Shown: in pieces, positions 24,585-33,874 of the stretch
How the letters are laid out: each line of letters begins with the position of its first letter
Position numbering within the stretch: the stretch's first letter is position 1
Assembly: GCA_022425195.1 (NCBI GenBank)
Contig: JAKMFX010000001.1
Location: 1-55,573 of the forward strand
Direction of reading: 5' to 3'
Source: Flavobacteriales bacterium
GTDB taxonomy: Bacteria > Bacteroidota > Bacteroidia > Flavobacteriales > UBA7430
Length of the DNA: 55,573 bases
Notes under the pieces: model-generated
Told to the model about the DNA's origin: nothing
The model's database searches: none
Seen by the model: the letters and a program-made list of their open reading frames with translations, nothing else
Program-made: the position numbers and the translations under genes

Positions 24585-25619
24585 TTATTTATTCTTAGCG
24601 GGATTGTGTAAAGAGGGGCTTAGCTTGATGCTCGAAAGAAGCGCCTCTAGCTCGAGGATATGAGAGCGTTTTCGTTCTCCCGGACAGTATAGAAACCCCT
24701 CGGCGTAGATTATTTTTTGGTTTTCTTCGTCGAGGAATGCATAGGCCACATATGGCCCTCCTAAGAAGTCGTTTACCATCGTCCACAAGCCGCGAGTTTC
24801 AATCGTGTAAGGATCTTCTTTGATGACTTTATGATCGGGGTCATAGATCATTTCTGTCGCCATGTAGGATTGATCCCTCGTCCCCTTAACATGCGCTCTC
24901 CCTAAGGAATCTCTTAAATAGATTAAATGCTGCTTGTCAAATTGTTGGGAGTTGGAATAATCTTCTGAATAAATCCAGAGGTTAGATATGATATTTACTT
25001 TAGGATGGTCTCTGCGAAGCCAGAAAAAATGATCCTCAGCCGCTGCGACTTGGTAGCCTTTAGGAATGGTTATGTTTATTCCATAAACCTCATCTAATTG
25101 CTGTTGTATTTTTTTTTCAGCAGCGGGCTTGAGTTTTTCTAACCGCCGCTTTCGATTCTTGTTCAGAAATGAAGCTCTAATGGGCCCAGCTTCCGAATGT
25201 AAGAGATTCTTTAGTTGCTCAGGAGTTCGACCCGTCGCGCTTATGTAAAGCTGGTTTTTAGACCACTCCTGACCTTTTCTTTCTAAAGACGCCGTGTTGC
25301 CAATCGAAACCCGCAGAACATTCTTGTGCGTCTTAAAAATACTTGAGAATTCTTTCGGAGCAATCGCATAGACATCAAAGAAGGCTTCTTGCTGAGGTGT
25401 TGCGGGGATGTTTTCTTGAAACACAGATTTTAGGATGGCGCCAACCTCGCCTTGCCAAAGTTCGTCGGAAATCACGACCACCAATTCAGATAAATTGCCG
25501 GTGCTTGGAGGTAAAACGGAACTTGTTTCTTTCGGCAGATTTTTTTTAGCCGTTTTTTTCTGACATGAAAAAAGACAGAGGGGCAAACACAAGAGCAGAA
25601 GAAACTGGTTTAGTTTCAT
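24585..25619 (-). CDS. DUF4837-family lipoprotein
   Basis: A 344-residue protein with a lipoprotein signal peptide and lipobox CLFSCQKK (Cys about 19). The body (LSELVVVISDELWQGEVG near the start, YGINITIPKGYQVA in the middle, PYTIETRGLWTMVNDFLGGP late) matches what I know of DUF4837, a family found in Bacteroidota with no assigned function. It follows the transglycosylase gene with a nine-base gap and is likely co-transcribed with it. Together they suggest an envelope role, but that is inferred only from position. Confidence 0.75.
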   Translation of the reverse strand: MKLNQFLLLLCLPLCLFSCQKKTAKKNLPKETSSVLPPSTGNLSELVVVISDELWQGEVGAILKSVFQENIPATPQQEAFFDVYAIAPKEFSSIFKTHKNVLRVSIGNTASLERKGQEWSKNQLYISATGRTPEQLKNLLHSEAGPIRASFLNKNRKRRLEKLKPAAEKKIQQQLDEVYGINITIPKGYQVAAAEDHFFWLRRDHPKVNIISNLWIYSEDYSNSQQFDKQHLIYLRDSLGRAHVKGTRDQSYMATEMIYDPDHKVIKEDPYTIETRGLWTMVNDFLGGPYVAYAFLDEENQKIIYAEGFLYCPGERKRSHILELEALLSSIKLSPSLHNPAKNK

Positions 25620-25628
25620 GATGTTGTT

Positions 25629-26897
25629 TTATACGTAATCCGGACGAACGTACAAGATGAGCCTCTGCCCCACCCTGATGTTATCGTTCTTTAAATTATT
25701 CCACTTTCGGATCTTTTTTACAGAACAACCATAGCGCAAGGCGATTTTCCCAAGATATTCTCCGCTTTTTACTCTATAAACGATCCGTTCATCTTGTTCG
25801 GTATATTTTGGATAGCTTTTTTGTTTTTCTTCATCTAACCTGATGAAATGTGCGTAAATCTCTTTTTCATTGGCGACAAACACGCCCATTTTGTGAACCG
25901 GAAGCGTTAAGTGATACGTTCTGTTTTCTAAGTTGGGAATTACGTTGATCTTATAGGATGGGTTGAGAAATTCTAACTCGCTTTTAGAAATGTCTATGGC
26001 GGTAGCTAGGTATTCGAAATCAATTTGATATTTCACGGTCACCGTGTCTGTTTGATAATGAGAAACACGAGGTTCAGAGGCTTTTATCTGGTGCTCTTTG
26101 GCATAATTCATCGCATAACAAACGGCGATAAAGGCAGGGACATAGCTTTGTGTTTCTTTCGGAAGAAAGGGTCTGATACGCCAATAATTTTTCTTTCCTC
26201 CAGAACGCCTTATGGCCTTGTTTACGTTTCCTCTTCCCGAATTGTAGGAGGCTAATACTAGGGACCAGTCCCCATAAACAGCATACGACTTTTCAAAAAA
26301 CTGGCAGGCAGCCACCGTTGCACGATAAGGATCCATTCGCTCATCCACATAAGAACTTACTTTTAAGTCGTATTCCCGGCCCGTATTGAACATGAACTGC
26401 CAAAGCCCTGTTGCGCCAGCCCAGGATTTAGCTCTGGGGTTTAATGCCGACTCAACGATGGATAAATATTTTAACTCTAGAGGCAAGTCGAATTGGTCTA
26501 GAACTTCTTCAAACATAGGGAAGTAATACTCGGCAAGTCCCATCATCCGAGAAAGCTGAGACCTACGTTGCTTGGTGTATACCTTGATGTATTGTTTTAC
26601 ATAGGGGTTGTACACCAAATCTATCGGTGTTTTGGCGTTTAAATCACGAATCCGGAGCTCATAAATGCTGTCAGTAAACTCTGGGATGCTTGTTTGATTG
26701 TCTTGAAAGTCCAATTCAAAAAGGTCTTTTGTGGACTTGTGATGGGCCAAGAGAACACTGTCAAAAAAGGCAACTTCAGGGTTGTCGGTAAAAGAAACTT
26801 TCAAGCTGTCTTTATTTTTTTCGCTCCCCATATCAGCTTTAGCGATTTGAAAAAGGCCCAGGGCTAAAATAAAAACAAGCTTGTATTTATGATTCAT
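25629..26897 (-). CDS. Lytic murein transglycosylase, MltD-like
   Basis: Cleaves the MurNAc-GlcNAc bond of peptidoglycan with formation of anhydro-MurNAc, in the periplasm. The 422-residue product has a signal peptide, an SLT domain with catalytic Glu about 149 in LKYLSIVESALNP, and the family motifs GATGLWQFM, ERMDPYRATVAACQF and LASYNSGRGNVNKAI. One clear C-terminal LysM module follows (YRVKSGEYLGKIALRYG to VGQRLILYV, about 373-418). MltD of Escherichia coli carries more LysM repeats. The start lies one base from the gatA stop, so it sits in the tatA-gatA-mltD-DUF4837 run. Confidence 0.88.
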   Translation of the reverse strand: MNHKYKLVFILALGLFQIAKADMGSEKNKDSLKVSFTDNPEVAFFDSVLLAHHKSTKDLFELDFQDNQTSIPEFTDSIYELRIRDLNAKTPIDLVYNPYVKQYIKVYTKQRRSQLSRMMGLAEYYFPMFEEVLDQFDLPLELKYLSIVESALNPRAKSWAGATGLWQFMFNTGREYDLKVSSYVDERMDPYRATVAACQFFEKSYAVYGDWSLVLASYNSGRGNVNKAIRRSGGKKNYWRIRPFLPKETQSYVPAFIAVCYAMNYAKEHQIKASEPRVSHYQTDTVTVKYQIDFEYLATAIDISKSELEFLNPSYKINVIPNLENRTYHLTLPVHKMGVFVANEKEIYAHFIRLDEEKQKSYPKYTEQDERIVYRVKSGEYLGKIALRYGCSVKKIRKWNNLKNDNIRVGQRLILYVRPDYV

Positions 26898-26898
26898 C

Positions 26899-28326
26899 TC
26901 AACGGCTTGTGTTCATCAATAATTTAGAAAAAGCAAACAGATCATCTTCTTTGAAAGACGAAGCCATTAACTGAACGCCAATAGGCATGTTCTGTGAAGA
27001 GTTCCAAAGTGGTAAAGAAATTGCGGGCAGGCCGGCTAAGTTGGCATGCACGGTGTATATATCTTCAAGATAGACTACGGTAGGATCTTCATTTTTTACG
27101 CCAAGCTCAAAAGCAGTGCTCGGTGTTGTTGGCATTAAGATAAAATCATAATCGTTAAAAATCTCCTCTGTTCGATCTTGAATAAGTCGACGAACTTGTT
27201 GCGCCTTGGTGTAGTAGGCATCGTAGTAGCCTGAGCTCAACACAAAGGTTCCCAACATAATTCTCCGCTTTACCTCATCTCCAAAGCCTTCTGTTCTCGA
27301 AAGCTTGTAAGTGCTCTCGATATCCTTCGCATTTGGACTTCTGTAGCCGTAGTGTGCGCCATCAAAACGGGCTAAGTTTGATGAGGCTTCTGCCGTTGTA
27401 AGGACGTAGTAGCTTGGAACAATGACGTCCAAGTAAGAAAAGGTTTGTTCCTCAACAGCATGGCCTTCAGCTTTGAGCTCATCGATGAGCTTCAAAAAGT
27501 TTTGTTTTATTTCTGGATCCAAGCCCGGACTTTCAATGTATTCTTTTAAATAAGCAATTTTCTTTTTTTCCGAAGAAACGGGGCTTTTACTGAAAGAAGC
27601 AACAGGCTCTGAAGAACTGGTAGAGTCGTTGGAGTCTTTTCCAGCGATGATTTCAGTGATCAAAGCGGCATCTTCAATAGATTTTGACAAAGGTCCTATT
27701 TGGTCAAAAGAAGAAGCGTAAGCAATTAAGCCGTATCGAGAAACTCGAGCATAGGTAGGCTTCATTCCCACAACGCCACAAAATGCTGCAGGTTGGCGTA
27801 TCGACCCACCTGTGTCACTTCCCAAGGCGACCTGACATAAGTCAGCGGCAACGGCTGCTGCAGAACCCCCTGAGGAGCCTCCTGCAACTGTTTTGGGGTT
27901 GCAAGGGTTTTTAACGGGGCCGTAGGTTGAGGTCTCGTTTGCGGAGCCCATAGCAAATTCATCACAATTGACGCGACCTATAATGATGGCATCTTCATTT
28001 AACAAGCGCTCCACGACCGTCGCATTATATAGTGATTCGAAGCCTTCCAGTATTTTAGAAGCCGCAGAAACTTTGTGCCCTTCAAAGCAAATATTGTCTT
28101 TTATGGCGATGACCATACCGGCCAATTTACCAGCAGATCCTGTCTGTATTTTTTTATCAATATTTTGGGCTCTTAAAAGAGCCTCATCTGCAAAAACGTC
28201 AACATAAATGTTAAGGTCTTTGTGCTTTTCGATTCGTTCTAAGTAGTATTCAACAAGGGATACACAAGAGACAGAGCCCGATTGAATCGACTCTTGAATC
28301 TCACTTAGAGAAGTAAAGTTCTTCAA
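26899..28326 (-). CDS. gatA: Asp-tRNA(Asn)/Glu-tRNA(Gln) amidotransferase subunit A
   Basis: Amidase subunit of GatCAB, which releases ammonia from glutamine and amidates misacylated Glu-tRNA(Gln) and/or Asp-tRNA(Asn). The 475-residue product has the amidase-signature triad K76 (VIAIKDNI), cis-Ser 151 (GGSSGGSAAA) and S175 (GSDTGGSIRQP), with FCGVVGMKPTYARVSRYGLIAYASS typical of GatA. gatB and gatC are not in the window; separate locations are common. tatA lies 18 bases upstream and the transglycosylase one base downstream. Confidence 0.95.
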   Translation of the reverse strand: MKNFTSLSEIQESIQSGSVSCVSLVEYYLERIEKHKDLNIYVDVFADEALLRAQNIDKKIQTGSAGKLAGMVIAIKDNICFEGHKVSAASKILEGFESLYNATVVERLLNEDAIIIGRVNCDEFAMGSANETSTYGPVKNPCNPKTVAGGSSGGSAAAVAADLCQVALGSDTGGSIRQPAAFCGVVGMKPTYARVSRYGLIAYASSFDQIGPLSKSIEDAALITEIIAGKDSNDSTSSSEPVASFSKSPVSSEKKKIAYLKEYIESPGLDPEIKQNFLKLIDELKAEGHAVEEQTFSYLDVIVPSYYVLTTAEASSNLARFDGAHYGYRSPNAKDIESTYKLSRTEGFGDEVKRRIMLGTFVLSSGYYDAYYTKAQQVRRLIQDRTEEIFNDYDFILMPTTPSTAFELGVKNEDPTVVYLEDIYTVHANLAGLPAISLPLWNSSQNMPIGVQLMASSFKEDDLFAFSKLLMNTSR

Positions 28327-28344
28327 GGGATTGTTTTTTTGAGC

Positions 28345-28533
28345 TTATTTTTCTTCGTTGTCGATTTTGTCTTTTTCCTCTTTTGCCGCGTCTTTAAATT
28401 CTTTAATTCCGCTACCAAGACCTCGCATAAGTTCAGGGATTTTTTTACCACCGAACAATAAAAGGACAGCCAAAAGGATCAAGACCCATTCGTAACCTCC
28501 TAAAAATCCAAAAAAGATAGATAATAGTGTCAT
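28345..28533 (-). CDS. tatA: Twin-arginine translocase subunit TatA
   Basis: Forms the protein-conducting assembly for export of folded proteins. The 62-residue product has a single N-terminal membrane helix (about 14-27, [14 protein letters not shown]), the TatA/E hinge [14 protein letters not shown], an amphipathic helix and a charged tail. tatC is not in the window. A TAnnTTTG box (28568-28575) lies 35 bases upstream, and gatA follows, so tatA probably heads the operon. Confidence 0.93.
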   Translation of the reverse strand: MTLLSIFFGFLGGYEWVLILLAVLLLFGGKKIPELMRGLGSGIKEFKDAAKEEKDKIDNEEK

Positions 28534-28567
28534 ATTCTAGTTTTTATACCCCTAAGGGTGCTTTGTG

Positions 28568-28575
28568 CAAATGTA
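28568..28575 (-). promoter_or_regulatory. -7 box upstream of tatA
   Basis: TACATTTG on the minus strand matches the Bacteroidota -7 consensus TAnnTTTG and lies 35 bases before the tatA ATG. No -33 TTG is seen at the usual distance. It could drive tatA-gatA-mltD-DUF4837. Confidence 0.4.
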
Positions 28576-28695
28576 AGAATTGAAACGTGAACATTGAAAG
28601 TTAAGGATTAAAACTTAAAGAAGCTCATTTTGATTCGCAGACAGATTTTCATCAAGACGATGGTCATGCCTAATAATTGTTTTATTTAAGAGCCT

Positions 28696-29889
28696 CTATT
28701 TCCTCATGAGCCAGTATTGAGGGTTTAGCTTTTGACTGCCCTTCCAAAGTTGGAAATCAACGACAGTACTTCCCTCCTGTTGTGATGTATATACGAGGCC
28801 TACCTCCTGCTTTGTATCTAGGGTTTCTCCTTTTTCCACGTAGACCTCACTCAAATTGGAGTATACGCTGATGTATTCTCCGTGTCTAATCATAACGACT
28901 TTAACTCCATTGGGCATTGTCAAAACACTACTGACCTTCCCTTGAAAAACACTCCTGCAAGAGCTGTGTGCTTCTGTTGCAATTTCAACCCCATTATTTT
29001 CTACATAAACGCCAGAAAGGATGGGGTGCTTCTGCTTTCCAAATTTAGAAATGATTAAGCCCTTGCCCACCGGCCAGGGCAGCTTTCCTTTATTACTACT
29101 AAAACTATTGGACAAAGCAATGGCCTCAGGTGTTGAAAGAAATTCTTTTTTTGAGCTGATCTCTGTTTTTTTTCTGAGCTCTTCTGCCAAGATTCGCTCG
29201 ATTTCCCGTTGAATTTTTTTGCGCTTCTTTTTCTTACTATTCAAGGCTTCTTTCAGTTGTTTTTCTTTTTTAGAAAGGGCTGACAAGCTCGATTTCTGTT
29301 GGGATCTTTCTTGGTTCAGGAGCTCTTTTTCAACTTGCTTATTATCCATCAAGGTTTGTTTGATTTCCTGTTGTTTTTTTAGCACCAAAATACTTTTCTG
29401 CAAATTCGCTTGTTTGTTTTTAATGGTTTCTGCTTGAATTTGTCGGTATTGCGCAATTTGTTTCATGTATACAGCCCGCTTGTAGGCTTGTTGAAAGTCT
29501 TTTGAAGAGAGAATAAATAGCAAGCGGTTAAAATGGCGATGATTCTTATAAGCTTGCTGTATGAGATTTGCGTAATCGACCTTTAAAGAATCCAATTCGA
29601 TTTCCAAACCAGATTTTTTTTGTTGATTCCCCTCAATTTCTTCCTTGATGTAATCAACTTCTTTCTGAATGGTCTCGATAAGTTGTGTCCGGATGCTAAT
29701 TTTTTGTTTTAGCGTCTTGAGTTGACTGAGGGAGTAATTTTTATTTTTTTTGGTTTGTTTAAGCGCATCATTACTCCACTGAATTTCCTCTTGAAGCTTT
29801 TTCTTGCGCTGCTGCAGATCTGCTCGGTTTTGCGCCTCTAACCCAGAGAAAGACCAAAGAACTAGGAGTATTCTAATGAATAGTTTCAT
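28696..29889 (-). CDS. EnvC-like murein hydrolase activator (degenerate M23)
   Basis: A 397-residue protein with a signal peptide (to about residue 19), a long Lys/Gln/Glu-rich coiled coil (about 20-265) and a C-terminal LytM/M23-like domain (about 275-397). The zinc-binding M23 motifs are lost: the HxxxD position reads NNGVEIA, and the usual HLHFELW position reads VVDFQLWKG. This matches EnvC-type proteins, which activate amidases rather than cut peptidoglycan. No ftsE/ftsX is next to it. It overlaps the upstream DUF4292 gene by 17 bases, so the two are translationally coupled. The partner amidase is unknown. Confidence 0.85.
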   Translation of the reverse strand: MKLFIRILLVLWSFSGLEAQNRADLQQRKKKLQEEIQWSNDALKQTKKNKNYSLSQLKTLKQKISIRTQLIETIQKEVDYIKEEIEGNQQKKSGLEIELDSLKVDYANLIQQAYKNHRHFNRLLFILSSKDFQQAYKRAVYMKQIAQYRQIQAETIKNKQANLQKSILVLKKQQEIKQTLMDNKQVEKELLNQERSQQKSSLSALSKKEKQLKEALNSKKKKRKKIQREIERILAEELRKKTEISSKKEFLSTPEAIALSNSFSSNKGKLPWPVGKGLIISKFGKQKHPILSGVYVENNGVEIATEAHSSCRSVFQGKVSSVLTMPNGVKVVMIRHGEYISVYSNLSEVYVEKGETLDTKQEVGLVYTSQQEGSTVVDFQLWKGSQKLNPQYWLMRK

Positions 29890-30673
29890 AGGAATCAGGG
29901 ACTTTAAAAGGGGTTTTAATTTGGGTGTTTAGGATTACTTTCGAATAATTTAACTTCAGGTTTACCTTTTTTTCTGCATCGATTTTAAGTACAATCGATT
30001 TAGCAAGGGGAATTTCATTGAATGATTCAAAATGATCATAGGTAGCATGCAAGAGCCTGGCTTGCTTGAAGTCTCTGTACTCTTGTGTTTTGATTTTTGA
30101 ATTCAAAGGGCTTATTGATAGGGTGTAAGCATCTCTTACGCTTATCTTCTTGCTGCGACTCCATTTTTTTGTTTGTCTAGGGCTCAGACTTGAAAGCACA
30201 AACGACTGGTCGATTAAAGCGCTAAAATATTTTCTTGAGTGGTATTTTACTAGAGAGTTTCCAATCAGAAGGTCTTGTATGCGGTGATATGTCACAGGGC
30301 TTTGAATCTTTTCACTAAGCTCTGCATAAGCTCTTTTTTGGTAGGTTTTCTCATACCGATTGATGAAATGCATGCTGTCCAAATCAAATAAAACTCGACC
30401 CAGCTCAATGCCAAGCCCCGGGCTGATAGAGACCCAGATGAGGCTGTCTTTTTTAATTTTCACATTCCCTTTGAAGGAGAATTTTTGATCAGCATCTTGA
30501 TAGCTGCCAGAAATTTTGGCACTCATTGAATTGAAATCGAAATGTGCCGACTTGACAGATTCGATGAGAAGGTCGGATTTTGGGGCCTTAGAAAAGGTTG
30601 GCTCAACGACCTTAGTGGAACGACAGCTCGCCAGAAGTAGGATGGTAAGTGCAAAAAAAATGGATTTATTCAT
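29873..30673 (-). CDS. DUF4292-family lipoprotein, possibly LolB-like
   Basis: A 266-residue protein with a lipoprotein signal peptide and lipobox LLLASCRST (Cys about 17). It fits DUF4292, a Bacteroidota family without assigned function to my knowledge. The pattern after the signal (FDFNSMSAKISGSY, FSFKGNVKIKKDSLIWVSIS, PGLGIELGRVLFDLDSMHFI) alternates strands as in the LolA/LolB lipoprotein-carrier fold: a half-barrel of antiparallel strands followed by a small C-terminal sheet. That fold is my inference from strand pattern only. It overlaps the TPR gene upstream by eight bases and the EnvC-like gene downstream by 17, showing tight coupling. Confidence 0.72.
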   Translation of the reverse strand: MNKSIFFALTILLLASCRSTKVVEPTFSKAPKSDLLIESVKSAHFDFNSMSAKISGSYQDADQKFSFKGNVKIKKDSLIWVSISPGLGIELGRVLFDLDSMHFINRYEKTYQKRAYAELSEKIQSPVTYHRIQDLLIGNSLVKYHSRKYFSALIDQSFVLSSLSPRQTKKWSRSKKISVRDAYTLSISPLNSKIKTQEYRDFKQARLLHATYDHFESFNEIPLAKSIVLKIDAEKKVNLKLNYSKVILNTQIKTPFKVPDSYETIH

Positions 30674-32417
30674 AAAGCTGCCCCTCTTGAATTTTTTGGA
30701 TTAAAGCGTCTGATGTCCCTCCTGCTTTTTTTGCTTTCTCCCAATACTCTATAGCTTCTTTAGGGCGGTTGAGCTGGAAGAGAACATCTCCATAATGCTC
30801 GAGAATTACGGCATTGTTTTCCTCGCCCTCAATGGCTTTCTTCAGCCAGATCTCCGCTTCTGAAAAGCGACCTAATTTATATAAAATCCATCCGTATGTG
30901 TCTTGATAAGTGGCTTGGTTCGGCATGAGCTCATTGCACTTTTTTGATAAACTCAAGGCTTTTTCTAAATCTTTTGACCTTAGAGACAAGTAGTAGCTGT
31001 AGTTGTTTAAGGCGACGGGGTTGTCTGCACTTATTTCTAAAGACTTTTCATAATTATGGTCTGATTCGGAGTGGTTTTCAAGGCTGTGATATGCGTCACC
31101 AAGGGAATTGTAGAACTCACTTTTAAGGGGTCTGTTATTCACGACATAGTTGAGCCCTTTGTTCCACAACTCAATGGCTTTTTCTTTATCATGGTCCATT
31201 GAAAATGCCAGGCCGGTGAATAAGTATAAGGTAGCTTGTATCGGGTGCATCTCAATTGACTCAAGACCTTTTGAAGAGGTTTTTTTATAGTCTTTTAAAT
31301 CAAGACCTAAGATCAAGTAACGGTTCCAGATGAAAAACTCAGAAAGCCCCAGATCAAGCGATTTTCCATAGGCTTCATAAGCTTTTTGATCGTTGTTTTT
31401 TTGAAAATGATAGTCGCCCGAAAGCACATGAAAAACGGCTTGGTCAGGATGATGCAAAAGCGCTTTTTCTACCAAAGAATTAAAGGGCGCTGCATAGGCA
31501 TTATCCTTTAGGGCCAAATCCAAATAGGAAGACAGCACCTGCAACATCACCTCCAGATTAAATTCGGGGTCATCAAAGCTAAGGTTCAGGTATTCAAAGG
31601 CCTTTAGGTATTCGTTTTGGAGTCTGAAATACTCTGCCAATGCCGAGTTTGCGTGAGCGTCCATTGGGTTTTTTAGAAGAATGTCTTGGTAAATCTTTAC
31701 CGACTCTTCTGTTAAATCGTTTGCATGATATAATTCTGCCAACATTTTTTGATACCTGGTTTCATTGGGAAAGGCTTCCATTAAAGCTTCGAGCTCATCG
31801 GCAGCCTTTTGTACATTCCCCATTTGTATGTAGAGGTGTTGTTTGACGACAGAGAGATCTTCGTTAATCCCCATTTTTTGTTCTACCTTATTGTATATGT
31901 CAAGGGCTTTTTTGTAATCACCTAATTCAGTGTAAGCAGCAGCGAGACGATATTGGTATTCAAAGTTTGTAGGCTTTTGAGCGACTAAATCTTTACAGAT
32001 TTTTAGTTGTCCTTCTCGATCACCAATGGCATAATAAAGCTGAGAAATAAGCTCCAGAGTCCAGATGTTATCGGGATTTAAATTTATTGATTGTTCAGCG
32101 TGGAATAGGGCATCTTGAATGTTTTCAGCACGAATACAAAGTTGCGCCATCTCATAATGTGCATCGGCATTTAAAGGGTCAATGGCCAAGCATTGCCCCA
32201 TCATGGCTTGAGCTTTTTCGAATTCTTCGAGCGCCTTCAAACGCTGCGACTCGAGGAATAAGAATTTGAACCGATGTTGACTTTGGTAGGACAACCCCCC
32301 CTCCGTGTAGGCGTTAAGCTGAGTAGAGCTCAGATAAGAGAGCTCTTTTGGCCCAGAGCATGAAGTTGCCCATGTGAGCAAGACCGCAGCGATTAGTATG
32401 GGGTGTTTAAACCTCAT
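30666..32417 (-). CDS. TPR-repeat lipoprotein
   Basis: A 583-residue protein with a lipoprotein signal peptide and lipobox TWATSCSGP (Cys about 20). The rest is a solenoid of TPR repeats, for example PLNADAHYEMAQLCIRAENI, TNFEYQYRLAAAYTELGDYK, PDQAVFHVLSGDYHFQKNND and NAVILEHYGDVLFQLNRPK, giving perhaps 13-15 helical pairs. It is probably periplasmic or outer-membrane-attached and scaffolds a complex. It overlaps the nucleotidyltransferase stop by four bases and the DUF4292 start by eight. The partner is unknown; DUF4292 is the obvious candidate. Confidence 0.85.
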   Translation of the reverse strand: MRFKHPILIAAVLLTWATSCSGPKELSYLSSTQLNAYTEGGLSYQSQHRFKFLFLESQRLKALEEFEKAQAMMGQCLAIDPLNADAHYEMAQLCIRAENIQDALFHAEQSINLNPDNIWTLELISQLYYAIGDREGQLKICKDLVAQKPTNFEYQYRLAAAYTELGDYKKALDIYNKVEQKMGINEDLSVVKQHLYIQMGNVQKAADELEALMEAFPNETRYQKMLAELYHANDLTEESVKIYQDILLKNPMDAHANSALAEYFRLQNEYLKAFEYLNLSFDDPEFNLEVMLQVLSSYLDLALKDNAYAAPFNSLVEKALLHHPDQAVFHVLSGDYHFQKNNDQKAYEAYGKSLDLGLSEFFIWNRYLILGLDLKDYKKTSSKGLESIEMHPIQATLYLFTGLAFSMDHDKEKAIELWNKGLNYVVNNRPLKSEFYNSLGDAYHSLENHSESDHNYEKSLEISADNPVALNNYSYYLSLRSKDLEKALSLSKKCNELMPNQATYQDTYGWILYKLGRFSEAEIWLKKAIEGEENNAVILEHYGDVLFQLNRPKEAIEYWEKAKKAGGTSDALIQKIQEGQLYE

Positions 32418-33412
32418 CCTATTTTAGAATAGTCTCCAATACTAACCCTGTTTTTACCGCCTTGATACGCAACGTGACTTCCAATCATGGAGTCTTCTAG
32501 GTGGGCATCCTCAATATGGGTTTCATTTTGGATGATGGTATTTTTGATGGTACTGTTGCTGATCTGGGTGCCGTTACCTATTGAAACGTGAGGGCCGATG
32601 GTACAATTTTGTAAATTGACATTGCTTCCGATAAAGCAGGGCTCAACAATCGTGGTGTTTGTGATCTTTAGACCGGCTCTTTTTTCATCATTTTCAGTAA
32701 ACTCCAAAACGCGCTTGTTGGCATGTACAGCTGCGGGAGGATTTCCACAATCCAGCCATTCATCCACTTGTTTTGGGAGAAAGGACAAGCCCTTCTGTCT
32801 CATATTTTCAAGCGCATTGGTCAGTTGAAACTCCCCATTTTCGGTAATGTTATGATCAATCAAATATTGGATTTCTCGGCTTAGGTTTCCGCCATCTTTA
32901 AAGTAGTAGATTCCAATAATGGCAAGGTCTGAAACGAATTTTTGAGGTTTTTCAATAAAATCAGTGATGACATTATTTTCATCCATTTTAACCACGCCGT
33001 ATGCCTTGGGGTCTTCCACCTTTTGAACCCAGATAAATCCATCTTTATCAGAGTCAAGTGTGAAGTTTGCCCGGAACAAGGTGTCCGCAAAGGCAACGAT
33101 AAGCGGCCCCTGTAGAGACTTTTTGGCACACCAGATAGCATGAGCCGTACCCAGCGCTTCGTCTTGATGGTATATAGAACCTTTAGCCCCTAAGCCTTCG
33201 GCAATTTCAATCAACTCCCTTTCTACGGCTGTTCCAAAATCTCCGATTATGAATGCGATTTCATCAATTTTTTGCCCACAGACCCGTGTGATGTCTTCGA
33301 CAAGCCTTTGAACAATGGTTTTTCCAGCGATAGGAACTAATGGCTTTGGTACGGTAAGCGTGTGAGGTCTTAGTCGAGAGCCTCTACCCGCCATAGGGAC
33401 GATGATTTTCAT
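32414..33412 (-). CDS. Sugar-1-phosphate nucleotidyltransferase with left-handed beta-helix
   Basis: Transfers a nucleotidyl group to a sugar 1-phosphate, making an activated sugar. The 332-residue product has the family start IVPMAGRGSRLRPHTLTVPKPLV, the metal-binding region FADTLF (about 105-110) and GVVKMDENNVITDFIEKP. A C-terminal hexapeptide-repeat segment follows (TIVEPCFIGSNVNLQNCTIG, VSIGNGTQISNSTIKNTIIQ). It resembles RmlA/GlmU-type enzymes; whether the nucleotide is dTTP or UTP and which sugar is used cannot be told. No acetyltransferase motif typical of full GlmU is evident. It lies between dut and the TPR gene. Confidence 0.85.
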   Translation of the reverse strand: MKIIVPMAGRGSRLRPHTLTVPKPLVPIAGKTIVQRLVEDITRVCGQKIDEIAFIIGDFGTAVERELIEIAEGLGAKGSIYHQDEALGTAHAIWCAKKSLQGPLIVAFADTLFRANFTLDSDKDGFIWVQKVEDPKAYGVVKMDENNVITDFIEKPQKFVSDLAIIGIYYFKDGGNLSREIQYLIDHNITENGEFQLTNALENMRQKGLSFLPKQVDEWLDCGNPPAAVHANKRVLEFTENDEKRAGLKITNTTIVEPCFIGSNVNLQNCTIGPHVSIGNGTQISNSTIKNTIIQNETHIEDAHLEDSMIGSHVAYQGGKNRVSIGDYSKIG

Positions 33413-33426
33413 ATTTTGTAATGTAT

Positions 33427-33861
33427 TTAGTTTTTTCCGGTGCTTCCAAATCCTCCGGAACCTCGTTTCGTTTCAGACAGCTCTTGCACCTCCATCCAAT
33501 TTACCTTGGTGTAGGGAGCGATGACCATTTGTGCAATACGCTCTCCATCATTAATGGTAAAAGCTTTTTCTGATAAATTAATTAGAATAACACCAATTTC
33601 TCCTCGATAATCAGCATCAATTGTACCTGGGCTGTTAAGAACGGTGATGCCGTTCTTATAGGCCAAGCCACTGCGCGGCCTAATTTGAGCTTCATAATCG
33701 TTTGGCAAGGCAATGAAAAGACCTGTTTTGACCAACACTCTTTGCAGTGGTTTTAGAAGAATGGGTTCGGTTAGATTTGCATACAAATCCATTCCTGCAG
33801 AGCCTATTGTCTCGTATTTTGGTAGGGCGTGTTTCGAGAGATTTGTAATTTCAACCTTCAT
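33427..33861 (-). CDS. dut: dUTP diphosphatase
   Basis: Hydrolyses dUTP to dUMP and pyrophosphate, keeping uracil out of DNA and feeding dTMP synthesis. The 144-residue product has all five trimeric-dUTPase motifs: [44 protein letters not shown] and [10 protein letters not shown]. It lies 13 bases from the flippase and 14 from the nucleotidyltransferase, so all three are probably co-transcribed. Confidence 0.96.
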   Translation of the reverse strand: MKVEITNLSKHALPKYETIGSAGMDLYANLTEPILLKPLQRVLVKTGLFIALPNDYEAQIRPRSGLAYKNGITVLNSPGTIDADYRGEIGVILINLSEKAFTINDGERIAQMVIAPYTKVNWMEVQELSETKRGSGGFGSTGKN

Positions 33862-33874
33862 GATTCCGACGTCT

